A stretch of DNA of 64,000 nt. It comes from Methanocaldococcus lauensis (lineage in GTDB: Archaea > AGJL01 > Methanococci > Methanococcales > Methanocaldococcaceae). The notes under the pieces are model-generated. The model searched no databases and was not told the origin of the DNA. It worked only from the letters and a program-made list of their open reading frames with translations. The DNA lies in NCBI RefSeq assembly GCF_902827225.1, contig NZ_LR792632.1:391030-455029 (forward strand), read 5' to 3'. The position numbers and the translations under genes were made by a program. Positions 20,173-31,202 of the stretch are shown one piece after another. Numbering within the stretch: the first letter of the stretch is position 1; every line of letters begins with the position of its first letter.

Positions 20173-20721
20173 ATAATTTTTAATGATTTCTTCAACATTA
20201 TCGTTGTCTATTATATAGATGTTAAAAAATAATTTTGATTTTGGGATTAAAATAATATATTTTCTTTTATTTTTAGATTTTACCTTATAACCTTTAAAAA
20301 ATTTCCAAGGTAATGGTAGATAGTAATTTAAAAATGGTTTTAAGAAATTAAATATTTCAAAATATACAATAACTCCTTCTTTATAAAACTCAACATTTCC
20401 AGATGTTGGGTTAAATACATCAAAAATAGTAAAAATTGACATAAATACAACTGAAAGAATTACCATTTTTGTATCTGGATGATTTATATTTATTAAAAGA
20501 TAAAATGAGATAGATAAAAGAATAAAAATCATTATTAACATAAAAATCCATCTACCTATATACATTCCCAACTTAGTTGATGTTATATAATGCCAATCTT
20601 TTTTTGCTTTTTTATATTTAATATATAAAAATAAATCTAAAATTCCATCTGGACTGAAAATAAAAATTACAATGAGAAAACAAGGAAAGAAAAATAAAAA
20701 CAATAGTAATTCAATATCCAT
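20155..20721 (-). CDS. Membrane protein of unknown function (DUF5673-like)
   Basis: A 188-residue protein with hydrophobic segments at about 5-25, 62-82 and 90-108. These are followed by a C-terminal soluble half ([18 protein letters not shown], then [17 protein letters not shown]) that looks like a small beta-rich PH-like domain. The downstream-coded neighbour (20734-21228) has the same order of parts and a matching YISKDGFYYGRLYTWRGFEGY segment, so the two are tandem paralogs 12 bp apart and co-transcribed. I suggest the DUF5673 family with modest confidence. No function is known to me. Confidence 0.55.
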   Translation of the reverse strand: MDIELLLFLFFFPCFLIVIFIFSPDGILDLFLYIKYKKAKKDWHYITSTKLGMYIGRWIFMLIMIFILLSISFYLLININHPDTKMVILSVVFMSIFTIFDVFNPTSGNVEFYKEGVIVYFEIFNFLKPFLNYYLPLPWKFFKGYKVKSKNKRKYIILIPKSKLFFNIYIIDNDNVEEIIKNYLNPIQ

Positions 20722-20733
20722 AAAATTCCCTCT

Positions 20734-21228
20734 TTAATGGAAATGTTTTTTAAGAACTTCTTCGAGTTTTTTATCATCTTTTAGATAAACATCTGATGAA
20801 ATATATTTTTTTCCAATTAGTTTTATTTTATCTCCAACTTTTTCATAACCTTCAAAACCTCTCCAAGTATATAATCTTCCATAATAAAATCCATCTTTGG
20901 AGATATAAACTGGAAATCTATAAAATCCAACAAAACACATTAAAATAAACAATATTATATCCATAATTAAGGCAAAAGTATAGAGTTTAAAAACAAAAAT
21001 ATTAACAACTGTTATTATGACTATGATGAATAAGAAGGATATTACTAAATTTCTAAAACTCTTTGGCATAAGATTTTTAAGATTTTCCCTATATTGGATT
21101 ATTGCATTGTTTTTTATTTTGTCCCTTTCCAACTTTGAGTATTTTATAAAATAGTATATAGGAATCATTCCAAGAAAGAATGATAAAAATCCAACATAAA
21201 TATAGAGCATTAGCCCAACTACATTCAT
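20734..21228 (-). CDS. Membrane protein of unknown function, paralog of the following gene
   Basis: A 164-residue protein from the ATG three bases after GGTGAA; a TTG four codons upstream is rejected. Hydrophobic segments are at about 5-28 and, as a pair, at 62-105. A soluble C-terminal domain follows with VYISKDGFYYGRLYTWRGFE. The layout, two membrane regions and then a Trp/Gly-containing strand domain ending in a Lys-rich helix, matches the 20155-20721 product. It is first in a two-gene operon, divergent from the CitG-like gene. Confidence 0.55.
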   Translation of the reverse strand: MNVVGLMLYIYVGFLSFFLGMIPIYYFIKYSKLERDKIKNNAIIQYRENLKNLMPKSFRNLVISFLFIIVIITVVNIFVFKLYTFALIMDIILFILMCFVGFYRFPVYISKDGFYYGRLYTWRGFEGYEKVGDKIKLIGKKYISSDVYLKDDKKLEEVLKKHFH

Positions 21229-21294
21229 ACTTTCACCCAATTGAATTATATGTAACTTATATATTCCTACATATAAATAAATTTTGGTGAAAAA

Positions 21295-22176
21295 ATGAAT
21301 CCTTTTGATATTATGAAAGCCTCACAAATTGCCTGCTGTTTAGAAGTTAGTTCTTTTAAACCTGGAAATGTCCATAGAAATAGGGATTATAGAGATATAA
21401 AGTATCATCACTTTATAAATTCTGGAATTGCCTTTGGAAATGTTGTTTATGAAGCATCACAAGATGATAAAAATGTTGGCTTATATATAAAAAAGGCGGT
21501 AATTGAGAGTAGGAAGTGGTCTCCAACTAATGCTAATTTAGGAATTATAATGTTGCATATACCAATAGCAATGGCTTCTGGAAAGTTAGACAATTTTAAT
21601 AAAAATGAACTAAAAAAGAATTTAAAGAAAATATCTGAAAATACAACTGTTGAAGATGCAATAAATGTTTATGATGCTATAAATATAGCAATGGCTTATG
21701 TTGATAAGCCAAAAAAAGGCCCTGATGTATCTTCAAAAGATGCAAAAAGAGAACTTATAGAGAAAGGATTAACTCTTTTAGATGTTTATAAAATATCCGC
21801 AGAATGGGATAACATAAGTAAAGAATGGGTAGATAACTTTAAAATCTCATTTGAAGGTTATGAGTTATTAAAAAAGTATTATAAGGAGTTAAATAATATC
21901 AACTTAGCAGTAACGAAAACATTTTTAAACATATTGGCAGAATATCCTGATACATTAATTGCACGAAAGAAAGGTTTTGAAACAGCATTAAAAGTTTCTA
22001 AAATGGCTAAAGATGTATTAAAAAACTTTAATGAACAAAAAGTTAAAGAATTTGATAATTATTTAGCAAAAGATGGGAATAAATTAAATCCCGGAACTAC
22101 TGCTGATTTAATTGCCTCGTCATTAATGATATTTATATTAGATAGAATAGACTCTGGAAAAACTATACTTTGGTGA
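21295..22176 (+). CDS. CitG/MdcB-like triphosphoribosyl-dephospho-CoA synthase family protein
   Basis: A 293-residue all-helical protein with family marks [18 protein letters not shown] near the N-terminus, [20 protein letters not shown] in the middle and [19 protein letters not shown] near the end. Bacterial members make the 2'-(5''-triphosphoribosyl)-3'-dephospho-CoA prosthetic group of citrate or malonate lyases from ATP and dephospho-CoA. Methanogens lack those lyases, so the archaeal substrate is uncertain. The RBS GGTGAA overlaps the start region. Only 4 bp separate it from glyS, so the two are probably co-transcribed. Confidence 0.8.
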   Translation: MNPFDIMKASQIACCLEVSSFKPGNVHRNRDYRDIKYHHFINSGIAFGNVVYEASQDDKNVGLYIKKAVIESRKWSPTNANLGIIMLHIPIAMASGKLDNFNKNELKKNLKKISENTTVEDAINVYDAINIAMAYVDKPKKGPDVSSKDAKRELIEKGLTLLDVYKISAEWDNISKEWVDNFKISFEGYELLKKYYKELNNINLAVTKTFLNILAEYPDTLIARKKGFETALKVSKMAKDVLKNFNEQKVKEFDNYLAKDGNKLNPGTTADLIASSLMIFILDRIDSGKTILW

Positions 22177-22180
22177 AAAA

Positions 22181-23914
22181 ATGGAAAAAGATATTTATGA
22201 AAAGATTATGGATTTGGCTAAAAGAAGAGGATACTTATGGAATTCATTTGAAATCTATGGAGGAATTGCTGGATTTGTAGATTATGGACCATTAGGATGC
22301 TTACTAAAAAATAACATAATATCAAAATTTAGAGAAATATTTATTGTAAAAGAAGGATTTTATGAGATTGAGAGTCCAACAGTAACTCCTTATGAGGTTT
22401 TAAAAGCATCTGGGCATGTAGATAACTTCACAGACCCAATTGTAGAATGTAAAAATTGCTTAGAAAGTTTTAGGGCAGATCATTTAATTGAAGAGTTTGT
22501 AGATGTAGATACTGAAGGGAAGACTTTGAAAGAATTGGAAGAATTAATTAGAAAGTATAATATAAGATGTCCAAAATGTGGAGGAGAGCTTGGAGAGGTT
22601 AAGAAATTCAACTTAATGTTTGTTACTTCTATAGGGCCAGGAGGAAAGAGAACTGGTTATATGAGACCTGAAACAGCACAGGGAATATTTATTCAATTCA
22701 AAAGATTAGCACAATTTTTTAGAAATAAATTACCTTTTGGTGTAGTTCAAATAGGTAAAAGTTATAGAAATGAAATTTCTCCAAGGCAAGGAGTTATAAG
22801 GTTGAGAGAATTCACCCAGGCAGAGATTGAATACTTTGTCCATCCAGAAAGAAAAGAGCATGAAAAATTTGATTTAGTTAAGGATGAAATAGTTCCATTA
22901 CTACCAGCTGATAGGCAGATGGATGAGAAGTTATCAGAGGAAGAGAAAATAATTAAAATGAGTATTGGAGAGGCCGTTGAGAAAGGAATAATAAGGCATC
23001 AAACAATTGCATACTTTATAGCTTTAACAAAGAGATTCTTAGAAAATATTGGAATTGATAAAGATAAAATTAGATTTAGACAGCATTTGCCAAACGAAAT
23101 GGCTCACTATGCAATAGACTGCTGGGATGCTGAGATATACACAGAGAGGTTTGGATGGATTGAGTGTGTAGGAATTGCCGATAGAACAGATTACGATTTA
23201 AGAAGTCATTCTTACCATAGTGGTGTAGAATTATCAATATTTGTTGAGTTTGATGAGGAAAAAGAGATAGAAACTTATGAAATAAATCTAAATTATAAAG
23301 TTGTTGGAAGGATATTTAAAAAAGATACAAAAGTAATTGAAGAGTATATAAACAATTTAAGTGAAAAAGAGAAAGAAGAATTTGTTAAAAATATTGAAAA
23401 AGATGGTAAAGTAGTTATAAAAATTAATGAGAAAGAATTTGAAATTTTAAAAGATTATGTTGAAATAAAAAAGGTTAAAAAAGTAATTAAAGGAGAGAAA
23501 GTTATTCCACATGTTATTGAGCCATCATTTGGAATCGATAGAATTACCTACTGTTTATTAGAACATTCATATAGAGAGGAAGATGATAGAGTTTATTTAG
23601 ATTTAAAACCGTCAATAGCTCCTATAAAGGCATATGTTTTACCATTGGTTAATAAGGAAGATATGCCAAAGATAGCCATGGAGATAAAAGAGATGCTTAG
23701 AGATAATGGAATTATAGCTGAATATGATGACAGTGGAGCTATAGGTAGGAGATATATGAGGGCTGATGAAATTGGAGTTCCATTTTGTATAACAGTAGAT
23801 GGACAAACATTAAAAGATAGAACTGTCACAGTTAGAGAGAGGAATACCAGAGAGCAGATTAGAGTTAGAATAGATGATTTAGTAGATTATTTAAAGGAAA
23901 GATTAAAAGAATAA
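22181..23914 (+). CDS. glyS: Glycyl-tRNA synthetase
   Basis: Class II synthetase of the archaeal/eukaryotic alpha2 type that charges tRNA-Gly. It is 577 residues, the usual size. Motifs seen are GFVDYGPLGCLLKNNI near the start, a zinc ribbon with CKNC at about 87 and CPKCGG at about 130, motif 2 with FRNEISPRQGVIRLREFTQ, and motif 3 with IEPSFGIDRITYCLLEHSY. The C-terminal anticodon-binding domain begins near residue 475 (APIKAYVLPLV). It follows the CitG-like gene by 4 bp. Confidence 0.96.
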   Translation: MEKDIYEKIMDLAKRRGYLWNSFEIYGGIAGFVDYGPLGCLLKNNIISKFREIFIVKEGFYEIESPTVTPYEVLKASGHVDNFTDPIVECKNCLESFRADHLIEEFVDVDTEGKTLKELEELIRKYNIRCPKCGGELGEVKKFNLMFVTSIGPGGKRTGYMRPETAQGIFIQFKRLAQFFRNKLPFGVVQIGKSYRNEISPRQGVIRLREFTQAEIEYFVHPERKEHEKFDLVKDEIVPLLPADRQMDEKLSEEEKIIKMSIGEAVEKGIIRHQTIAYFIALTKRFLENIGIDKDKIRFRQHLPNEMAHYAIDCWDAEIYTERFGWIECVGIADRTDYDLRSHSYHSGVELSIFVEFDEEKEIETYEINLNYKVVGRIFKKDTKVIEEYINNLSEKEKEEFVKNIEKDGKVVIKINEKEFEILKDYVEIKKVKKVIKGEKVIPHVIEPSFGIDRITYCLLEHSYREEDDRVYLDLKPSIAPIKAYVLPLVNKEDMPKIAMEIKEMLRDNGIIAEYDDSGAIGRRYMRADEIGVPFCITVDGQTLKDRTVTVRERNTREQIRVRIDDLVDYLKERLKE

Positions 23915-23938
23915 AAAAGAATAAAATAAACAAAATTA

Positions 23939-25189
23939 TTAACTGACTATTTCTCCTTTGAAAACTATTGAAGGAGAAATTAACTTACCTCTCTGTTCTA
24001 CATCATTTAAAGGAATAGCCTCTTTAAACATCTCAAATATATTTCCTCCAAACATTCCTTTTTTAAGTGGAATTATTTCTCCATTTTTGTAATAGTATGA
24101 GTTTTGAATCTCAACGGCAAAATCTCCTGTAATTGGATTTGAAGTATGAGAACCAATAATTCCATTTATATAAATATATTCATCAAAATCATCTAAACTA
24201 TTGTTGGTTTTCTCAATAATAAAGTTCGTTGGAGATATGTATGGGAGAGAACTATAACCTCTTGAAGCGTTTCCAGTTGATGTCTTTCCCTCTTTATTGG
24301 CCCTTTTTATATCATATAGATAATTTTTTAAAATTCCATTTTCCACTAATACAGTTCTTTGTGTTTTAGTTCCTTCATCATCGCACTTTGAAGAATATAA
24401 ACCATAATCCAAAGTTCCATCATCAACTATCGTTATACAATCATTAAAAATCTGTTCTCCAATTTTGTTTTTTAAAATACTCCTATCTCTCTGAACATTT
24501 TCAGCACTAAATGCTGGCACCAATGTATATGCCAATAACTCACGCAAGGCTCTTGGAGATAAAATAATATTTCCTTTGTATGAAATACTTTTTCCATTTG
24601 CTGATTTTTTAGCCAAATCTAATGCCTTGTAACTAATTTCTTCGACATTGAAAATATTATGCTCTGTTTTTCCTTCATAGGAAGTTTCTCCTTCATACAT
24701 TATTGATATTGATGCTGAAAAATAAGTATCTTCATATTCTACATCTACGCCATTAGAGTTTATTATTCTTACATAACCTACTGATTTAGAAACTCCTCCA
24801 CTCAAAACAGTGGCATTATTGTCTAAAATAATATCCCTCATAGTTATAAGATATCCCAATAGTTTTTCCTCCTCTAACTTTAGGATTTCCTTGTAATAAA
24901 TCCCTTTTGGCTCTTTATACTTTTGTGGCTCTGCAAATTTAGTATATCTATCTTCTACTAAGTTCTTCATAGCTCTATAAACAATACTTTCATCAAATCT
25001 ATTAGAATAGGCAAAACCAACTTTACCATCTTTTAGAACTCTAACTCCAATACCATAATCAACCTCTGTTTGAAAACTATCTACACTCTTTCCATCTAAA
25101 TCTACTCCTGTATAGTAAGATTTTTCAAAAAAAACTTCTGTCTCAAAACCTTCTTTTTCACCAATTTTTATTAACTTTTCTAAGTCCAT
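23939..25189 (-). CDS. TldE/PmbA-like metalloprotease partner
   Basis: A 416-residue member of the TldD/PmbA family (N-terminal MDLEKLIKIGEKEGFETEVFF, central GIGVRVLKDGKVGFAYSN, C-terminal NASRGYSSLPYISPTNF). I find no HExxxH zinc site, so it corresponds to the non-catalytic TldE (PmbA) half of the TldD-TldE heterodimer. That complex degrades or trims unfolded small peptides in bacteria and is conserved in archaea. The TldD partner is not in this window. It is convergent with glyS, 24 bp apart. Confidence 0.85.
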   Translation of the reverse strand: MDLEKLIKIGEKEGFETEVFFEKSYYTGVDLDGKSVDSFQTEVDYGIGVRVLKDGKVGFAYSNRFDESIVYRAMKNLVEDRYTKFAEPQKYKEPKGIYYKEILKLEEEKLLGYLITMRDIILDNNATVLSGGVSKSVGYVRIINSNGVDVEYEDTYFSASISIMYEGETSYEGKTEHNIFNVEEISYKALDLAKKSANGKSISYKGNIILSPRALRELLAYTLVPAFSAENVQRDRSILKNKIGEQIFNDCITIVDDGTLDYGLYSSKCDDEGTKTQRTVLVENGILKNYLYDIKRANKEGKTSTGNASRGYSSLPYISPTNFIIEKTNNSLDDFDEYIYINGIIGSHTSNPITGDFAVEIQNSYYYKNGEIIPLKKGMFGGNIFEMFKEAIPLNDVEQRGKLISPSIVFKGEIVS

Positions 25190-25286
25190 AATTTCACCTT
25201 ATACAAAATAAAAATAATCAAAAAATAAATAACAAATTAATCTTAAAAATTATAATTTTAAAAATTAAAAATAAAGCAAAAATAAA

Positions 25287-26576
25287 TTAGAATGGACATC
25301 TAAATTTCTTTCCAGCGTATTTCGTTATTCCTAACTCTTGCTCTATTCTAATTAACTGGTTGTATTTTGCTGTTCTCTCCCCTCTTGCTGGTGCTCCTGT
25401 CTTTATCTGCCCAGAGTTTAATGCCACTGCTAAATCTGCTATTGTCGTATCTTCAGTTTCTCCACTTCTATGTGAGACAATAACTCCATATCCATTTCTA
25501 AATGCTAAATTTGCCGCATCAATTGCCTCACTTAAAGTTCCAATCTGATTAACTTTCAATAGTAAGGCGTTTCCAGCCTTCATTTCTATACCTTTTCTTA
25601 ACCTTTCAACATTTGTTACAAATATGTCATCTCCAACAATTTGAATATCCAATTCTTTAGTTATTATTGTAAATCCTTCGAAATCTTCTTCGTGGAATGG
25701 ATCTTCAATTGAAACAATAGGATATTCTTCAACTAACGCCTTATAATAATTTAGCAATTCCTCTCTATTTAATTTTTTACCTTCAACATGGTAGTAACCA
25801 TCCTTATAAAACTCTGAAGCTGCAGCATCTAAGGCAAAGACAATATCTTCCCCACATTCATAACCAGCTTTTTTAACACTTTCAGTTAGTAAATCTAAAG
25901 CCTCTCTTGAGGTTTTTAATGGAGGAGCAAAACCTCCTTCATCACCAACATTTATAGCATTTTTACCATACTTCTCTTCAATAACCTTCTTTAATACATG
26001 ATAAACTTCTGAGCCCATTCTTACGGCTTCAGATATTGATAGGGCTCCAACAGGCATAATCATAAACTCTTGTAAGTCCAAATCATTTCCAGCATGTTTT
26101 CCTCCATTTATAACATTCATCATTGGAACTGGCATAACAAAAGAGTTAAATCCTCCTAAGTATTTATAAAGAGGAATCTTTGCTGTTGATGCCGCCGCCT
26201 TAGCAACTGCCAAAGAAACAGCCAATATAGCATTAGCCCCTAACTTTGATTTATTTGGAGTTCCATCTAATTCAATCATTATATTATCTATTTCTCTCTG
26301 CATTCTTGCATCATAACCTATTATTTCAGGTTTTATTATAGAATTAACATTCTCAACAGCCATTAATACTCCTTTTCCTCCAAATCTTTGTTCTTTATCT
26401 CTCAACTCTAATGCCTCATGTGTTCCAGTTGATGCTCCACTTGGAACAATAGCTGAACCGTAACCTTTACCTTTTGTTATTACTTCTACCTCAACTGTTG
26501 GATTTCCTCTTGAATCAATAACCTCTCTTGCAACAATATCTTTAATTTCAAATCTTTCATCTACATTGTATAACAA
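25287..26576 (-). CDS. eno: Enolase
   Basis: Phosphopyruvate hydratase, which interconverts 2-phosphoglycerate and phosphoenolpyruvate in gluconeogenesis and glycolysis. It is 429 residues from a TTG start chosen by the RBS GGTGAT four bases upstream; the more upstream ATG-like frame has no RBS. Family signatures are [30 protein letters not shown], the metal-binding [23 protein letters not shown], and [19 protein letters not shown]. The mature C-terminus GKKFRCPF matches Methanocaldococcus enolases. It is divergent from trpD. Confidence 0.95.
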   Translation of the reverse strand: MLYNVDERFEIKDIVAREVIDSRGNPTVEVEVITKGKGYGSAIVPSGASTGTHEALELRDKEQRFGGKGVLMAVENVNSIIKPEIIGYDARMQREIDNIMIELDGTPNKSKLGANAILAVSLAVAKAAASTAKIPLYKYLGGFNSFVMPVPMMNVINGGKHAGNDLDLQEFMIMPVGALSISEAVRMGSEVYHVLKKVIEEKYGKNAINVGDEGGFAPPLKTSREALDLLTESVKKAGYECGEDIVFALDAAASEFYKDGYYHVEGKKLNREELLNYYKALVEEYPIVSIEDPFHEEDFEGFTIITKELDIQIVGDDIFVTNVERLRKGIEMKAGNALLLKVNQIGTLSEAIDAANLAFRNGYGVIVSHRSGETEDTTIADLAVALNSGQIKTGAPARGERTAKYNQLIRIEQELGITKYAGKKFRCPF

Positions 26577-26744
26577 AAATATCACCGTTTTCAATGTTTC
26601 TATTAGCAACAAATTGCATAAGTATTTAACTACTTAGTTTTATATAAATGTTTATAATGTTTGGTAAGATTTCCAAAAAGGGGAGATATATACATATAAT
26701 TAACTTTCTATTATTTCTTACTAAAAATTTGAATGGTGATATTT

Positions 26745-27758
26745 ATGTCTATTACTGAGGCATTAAAAAAAGTTGTAGAATTTAAAGATTTAGATAAAAA
26801 TGAAGCAGAAGAAGTTATGAAAGAAATTATGGAAGGAATTGCAAAGCCAACTCAAATAGCCGCCTTATTAACCGCTTTAAGAATGAAAGGAGAGACTATT
26901 GAAGAAATAACATCTTTTGCAAAAGTTATGAGAGAATTTTCATTAAAGATAAATCCAAAAGTTCCTAAGTTGTTAGATACTTGTGGAACTGGTGGAGATA
27001 ATTTAAACACATTCAATATAAGCACAGCCACAGCTTTTGTCGTCTCTCCATATGTTCCAGTGGCTAAACATGGAAATAAATCTGTAAGTAGTAAAAGTGG
27101 TAGTGCAGATGTTTTGGAGGCGTTAGGAGTTAATTTAAATGTTCCATTAGAGATAGTTAAGGAATCAATAGAAAAAATAGGAATAGGGTTTTTATTTGCC
27201 CCTAACTTTCATCCAGCAATGAAGTATGCTACACCAGTTAGAAGAGAGTTAGGAATTAGAACTGTCTTTAATATTTTAGGGCCTTTAACCAATCCAGCAA
27301 ATGCAAATTATCAATTAATGGGAGTTTATGATGAAAATTTAACTGAAAAATTATCTTATGTTTTAAAAAATTTGGGGTTAAAAGGGGCGTTAGTTGTTCA
27401 TGGTAGTGGAATGGATGAAATTACAACAGTAGGGAGAACAAAAATATCTGAATTAAAGAATGGAGAGGTAAAAAGTTATTATATTGAGCCAGAAGATTTT
27501 GGTATAAAAAGAGCTAAATTAGAAGATATTAAAGGAGGAGACGCTAAAGAGAATGCCAAGATAATTAGAAATATTTTGGAAGGGGAAGAAACTGGGGCTA
27601 AAAGAGACATTGTTGTATTAAATTCTGCATTTGCTTTGTATATCTCTGAGGTTGCTAAAGATGTTGAGGAAGGTATAAAGTTGGCAGAAAAATCAATTGA
27701 CTCAGGAAAGGCATTGAAAAAATTAGAAGATTTAATAGAATTCTATAGTGAGGGATAA
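26745..27758 (+). CDS. trpD: Anthranilate phosphoribosyltransferase
   Basis: Second step of tryptophan synthesis, transferring phosphoribose from PRPP to anthranilate. It is 337 residues from the ATG four bases after GGTGAT. Visible motifs are the PRPP-binding [18 protein letters not shown] near residue 80, [40 protein letters not shown], and [11 protein letters not shown]. It is apart from trpG in this window (31603-32196), as in M. jannaschii where trp genes are scattered. Only 2 bp separate it from the small coiled-coil gene that follows. Confidence 0.95.
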   Translation: MSITEALKKVVEFKDLDKNEAEEVMKEIMEGIAKPTQIAALLTALRMKGETIEEITSFAKVMREFSLKINPKVPKLLDTCGTGGDNLNTFNISTATAFVVSPYVPVAKHGNKSVSSKSGSADVLEALGVNLNVPLEIVKESIEKIGIGFLFAPNFHPAMKYATPVRRELGIRTVFNILGPLTNPANANYQLMGVYDENLTEKLSYVLKNLGLKGALVVHGSGMDEITTVGRTKISELKNGEVKSYYIEPEDFGIKRAKLEDIKGGDAKENAKIIRNILEGEETGAKRDIVVLNSAFALYISEVAKDVEEGIKLAEKSIDSGKALKKLEDLIEFYSEG

Positions 27759-27760
27759 TT

Positions 27761-28009
27761 ATGGAAAAATTAATAATAAAATCTATGAAAAAAGTATTTT
27801 TAGAAGAGTTAAATGAACTTGAAAATGAATTAAATGAAATTTTGAAAAAATATGGCGTAAAAACTACTGATGAACTTAAAAATAAAATATCCAGTGGAGA
27901 AATTAAAGAAGAAGATATTAAAGAAGATTTGGAGAAAATTAATTTTTTAGAAAAAAATATAAATAGGATTATGAAATGTTTAAGAGAAATCAATGTAAAA
28001 TCTTTATAA
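27761..28009 (+). CDS. Small coiled-coil protein of unknown function
   Basis: An 82-residue, highly charged, helical protein (VFLEELNELENELNEILKKYG and following). It starts 2 bp after trpD and ends 13 bp before the ThiDN gene, so it is likely co-transcribed with both. No catalytic or metal motif is visible. I do not recognise a named family; it looks like a genus- or order-specific protein. Confidence 0.6.
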   Translation: MEKLIIKSMKKVFLEELNELENELNEILKKYGVKTTDELKNKISSGEIKEEDIKEDLEKINFLEKNINRIMKCLREINVKSL

Positions 28010-28022
28010 CTTGGTGGGTTTA

Positions 28023-29294
28023 ATGGTAATATTGGCTGTTGGGGGCTATGATCCTACTGGTGGGGCAGGAATTTCAGCGGATATAAAAACATCTCACACA
28101 TTAGGAGTTTATTGTCTATCTATAATTACTTCAATAATTCCTCAAACAAATAAAGAGGTTTATGAAAAATATGATCTATCAAAGGAAAATATAGAAAATC
28201 AATTTAAATCAGTGTTTGAAGAATTTGAAATAGAGTATGTGAAAACTGGAGTTTTAACTTCTCAGAGTATAGATATTTTACTGAAATATATTGATAAATA
28301 CGATTTAAAAGTTATCTGCGATCCAGTTCTTGCATCTACAACTAAATATAATTTTGTTGATGAAAAATTAATGGATAAGTATATTGAACTCTTTAATAAA
28401 TCTTACTTAATAACTCCAAATAGAGAAGAGTATAATAAAATTATGGAATTTGTAAAAAATAAAAATTACCATCTTAAAAAAGATTTATATATCTTAATTA
28501 CAGGAATTGATGATATTTTAAAAAGAAACTCTACAACTATAAATATATTTAAAGGATTTAAAATAAATAAGGAAGTTCATGGAACTGGATGCGTTTATTC
28601 TACGGCAATAACAGCATTTTTATCAAAAGGATATAAATTGGAAGATGCCATTAAAGAGGCAAAGAATTTTATACTCTCCTCAATTATATATGCTAAAAAA
28701 ACAAAATATGGTTATAATTCCAATCCTACCTATATCAATAAAGAGACAGTTATAAAGAATTTAAGTTATGCTATATACTTACTAAAAAAGATTAATTTTA
28801 CTTTAATACCAGAAGTTGGGAGTAATATTGCTGAATCTCTACCACTACCAAAGGATTTTAATGATATAGCATCTCTAACTGGTAGAATTATAAAAAATAA
28901 ACTTGGAGGATTTTATGTAGTAGGAGATATAGAATTTGGGGCTTCTGAACACATTGCAAAGATAATTTTATCTGCATCTAAGTTTAATCCTAAAATAAGA
29001 AGTTGTATGAATATAAAATATGACGAAGATTTAATAAAAACATTAAAAGAAAAATTTAAAGATAAATTTATAATTTCTTCATTTGATAGGAGTGAGGAGC
29101 CTCCAAATGTTTCAACAATGGAGTGGGGAACTACTATAGCATGTAAAAAAATTGGTAAAGTTCCAGATATTATTTACGACAAAGGAGGTTTAGGAAAAGA
29201 GCCAATGATAAGAGTATTAGGTAAAGATTCTATAGATGTAATTAAAAAAGTTGAATTTATTCAAAAAATATATAACTCAATAAAAGAAAAATAG
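28023..29294 (+). CDS. Bifunctional HMP-P kinase / ThiN-type thiamine phosphate synthase
   Basis: A fusion of the ThiD kinase with the archaeal ThiN domain. It is 423 residues from the ATG four bases after GGTGGG. The N-terminal half has the ThiD hydroxymethylpyrimidine-binding GGYDPTGGAGISADIKT and the anion-hole loop HGTGCVYSTAITAFLSKG near residue 190. The C-terminal 170 residues have ThiN signatures GDIEFGASEHIAKIILSA, FDRSEEPPNVSTMEWGT and DKGGLGKEPMIRVLG. It phosphorylates HMP-P and joins it to the thiazole phosphate. In methanogens ThiN replaces ThiE. Confidence 0.92.
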   Translation: MVILAVGGYDPTGGAGISADIKTSHTLGVYCLSIITSIIPQTNKEVYEKYDLSKENIENQFKSVFEEFEIEYVKTGVLTSQSIDILLKYIDKYDLKVICDPVLASTTKYNFVDEKLMDKYIELFNKSYLITPNREEYNKIMEFVKNKNYHLKKDLYILITGIDDILKRNSTTINIFKGFKINKEVHGTGCVYSTAITAFLSKGYKLEDAIKEAKNFILSSIIYAKKTKYGYNSNPTYINKETVIKNLSYAIYLLKKINFTLIPEVGSNIAESLPLPKDFNDIASLTGRIIKNKLGGFYVVGDIEFGASEHIAKIILSASKFNPKIRSCMNIKYDEDLIKTLKEKFKDKFIISSFDRSEEPPNVSTMEWGTTIACKKIGKVPDIIYDKGGLGKEPMIRVLGKDSIDVIKKVEFIQKIYNSIKEK

Positions 29295-29305
29295 AATTTA
29301 AAAAA

Positions 29306-29382
29306 TGGTGGACTGGGCGGGATTTGAACCCGCGGCCTCCGCACAGCCAATGCGGCGCTCTCCCAGGCTGAGCTACCAGCCC
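29306..29382 (-). tRNA. tRNA-Ala (anticodon GGC), CCA encoded
   Basis: A 77-nt cloverleaf on the minus strand. Acceptor GGGCTGG pairs with CCAGTCC, including the G3-U70 wobble that is the alanine identity element, and is followed by A and CCA. Anticodon stem CCGCA/TGCGG encloses TTGGCTG, giving anticodon GGC. D arm AGCTCAGCCTGGGAGAGC and T arm GCGGG-TTCAAAT-CCCGC are canonical. It is convergent with the ThiDN gene. Confidence 0.97.
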
Positions 29383-29412
29383 ACACAACACCGAGAGTTT
29401 TTATATTGCATA

Positions 29413-29425
29413 ATCATATATAAAA
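29413..29425 (-). promoter_or_regulatory. TATA box of tRNA-Ala
   Basis: On the minus strand TTTTATATATG lies about 32-40 bp upstream of the tRNA 5' end, the same geometry as the tRNA-Leu gene at 19.3 kb. Confidence 0.55.
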
Positions 29426-29504
29426 TTTTCTGTCAATAAATTAAATTAATTTAGGATTTAAATTGATGAATTTTAATTGATAATAAATAAGAAGAGGGAA
29501 GAAT

Positions 29505-31202
29505 ATGGATGTTAAAAGTAATATTATAAATGCATTAAAAAAAGTAATTAGTGAAGAATTAAAAAAAGAAATAGATATAAAATTAGATGAACCTCCAAAT
29601 TTAGAATTAGGGGATTATTCTGTTAATATTTGCTTTAAATTGGCTAAAGAATTAAAGAAAAGTCCAAAAGAGATTGCCGAAAGTATAAGAAATAAGTTAA
29701 AAAGTATGAATATTGAGGGTGTTAAAGAAATAAAGGTAGTTAATGGATATATAAACTTCTATATTGATTATAATAAATTAGGTAAAGATTTAACAGAGGA
29801 GATTAATAAAGAAGGACATAATTATGGAAGAGGAGACAAAAAGGGAATAAAAATTATTTTAGAACATACTTCTGCAAATCCTAACGGACCTTTACACATA
29901 GGGCATTTGAGAAATGCTATTATTGGAGATTGTTTAAAAAGAATATTGGAGTTTTATGGTTATGATGTTGAAACTCACTACTATGTAAATGATATGGGTA
30001 GGCAGATGGCTTTAGTGGTTTATGGTATAGAGTTGTTTGGTTTAGATGAAAATAAGAAGAAGGATAATGCAATTGCTGAAACTTATGTAAAAATTAATAA
30101 GTATTTGGAAGAACATCCAGAGGAAGAGGAAAAAATCCTTGAATTAATGAGAGAATATGAAAATGCTTTGGAGAGGAATGAAGATAATGAAATTGTCAAA
30201 AAATTTGAATTTGCAGTTAATTATGCATTGGATGGAATAAAAGAGACATTAAAAAATTTAAATATTGAGCATGATACATTTGTTTGGGAAAGCTCTTATG
30301 TAAGAAATGGAATGGTTAAAGAGGTTATAAAAAGGTTAATGGAGACTGGTAAGGTAATTAAAGAAGATACATATATGCTTGATTTGTCAGATTTCGGTAT
30401 TCAAAAGAAAATGGTTTTAGCAAGGGCTAATGGAACAAGTTTGTATTCAACAAGAGATATTGCTTATCATTTGGATAAACTATCAAAGTGTGACATTGGA
30501 ATAGATGTATTGGGAGCTGATCACAAATTAACTGCTGAAATGGTTAAAGCAGCATTAAAATTGTTAGGTAGTAAAGTTCCAGAAGTTATATTTTATGAAT
30601 TTATCTCTCTCCCAGAAGGTTCAATGAGTACAAGAAAAGGTAGATTTATTAGTGCTGATGAGTTGTTAGAGGAGGCTATAAAGAGAGCTAAGGAAGAGTG
30701 TAAAAAAAGAGGAGTAGATGAAAAAATAGCCTATGATATTGGATTGGGGGCAGTTAGATATAACATTGCAAGAATTTCTCCAGAAAAGCCAATGATATTC
30801 AAATGGGATGAGGCGTTAGATTTTGAAAAAGTAGGATGTCCATTTATACAGTATGCCCACGCAAGATGTTGCAGAATTTTGGAAGAGGCAGAAAATAAGA
30901 ACATTAAAGATGAACCTTTATTTAACTATGAATTAACTAATGAAGAAAAAAGTTTAATTAAAATGTTAAATGAGTTTAAAGATATTATTAAAGAAAGTGC
31001 TGAGAATAGAAAAGTGCATATCTTGGCTAATTACTTGTTAGAACTTGCCAAAACATTCAATAGATTTTATGCAAATTGTCCAATTTTAATGACTAAAGAT
31101 GAAAATATCAAAAAATCAAGATTGTCGTTAGTCAAAAGCACTAAAAATGTATTGGAAACTGGATTAATGTTGTTAGGAATAAATTGTCCTGGTAGGATGT
31201 AA
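29505..31202 (+). CDS. argS: Arginyl-tRNA synthetase
   Basis: Class I synthetase charging tRNA-Arg. It is 565 residues. The N-terminal ArgRS additional domain comes first. The class I signature [18 protein letters not shown] follows, with HIGH at 131-134. The KMSKS-equivalent is SMSTRKGRF near residue 375. The C-terminal helical anticodon-binding domain contains [13 protein letters not shown] and ends in [10 protein letters not shown]. An RBS of GAGGGAAG type precedes the ATG. The gene ends immediately before a hairpin-rich intergenic region. Confidence 0.96.
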   Translation: MDVKSNIINALKKVISEELKKEIDIKLDEPPNLELGDYSVNICFKLAKELKKSPKEIAESIRNKLKSMNIEGVKEIKVVNGYINFYIDYNKLGKDLTEEINKEGHNYGRGDKKGIKIILEHTSANPNGPLHIGHLRNAIIGDCLKRILEFYGYDVETHYYVNDMGRQMALVVYGIELFGLDENKKKDNAIAETYVKINKYLEEHPEEEEKILELMREYENALERNEDNEIVKKFEFAVNYALDGIKETLKNLNIEHDTFVWESSYVRNGMVKEVIKRLMETGKVIKEDTYMLDLSDFGIQKKMVLARANGTSLYSTRDIAYHLDKLSKCDIGIDVLGADHKLTAEMVKAALKLLGSKVPEVIFYEFISLPEGSMSTRKGRFISADELLEEAIKRAKEECKKRGVDEKIAYDIGLGAVRYNIARISPEKPMIFKWDEALDFEKVGCPFIQYAHARCCRILEEAENKNIKDEPLFNYELTNEEKSLIKMLNEFKDIIKESAENRKVHILANYLLELAKTFNRFYANCPILMTKDENIKKSRLSLVKSTKNVLETGLMLLGINCPGRM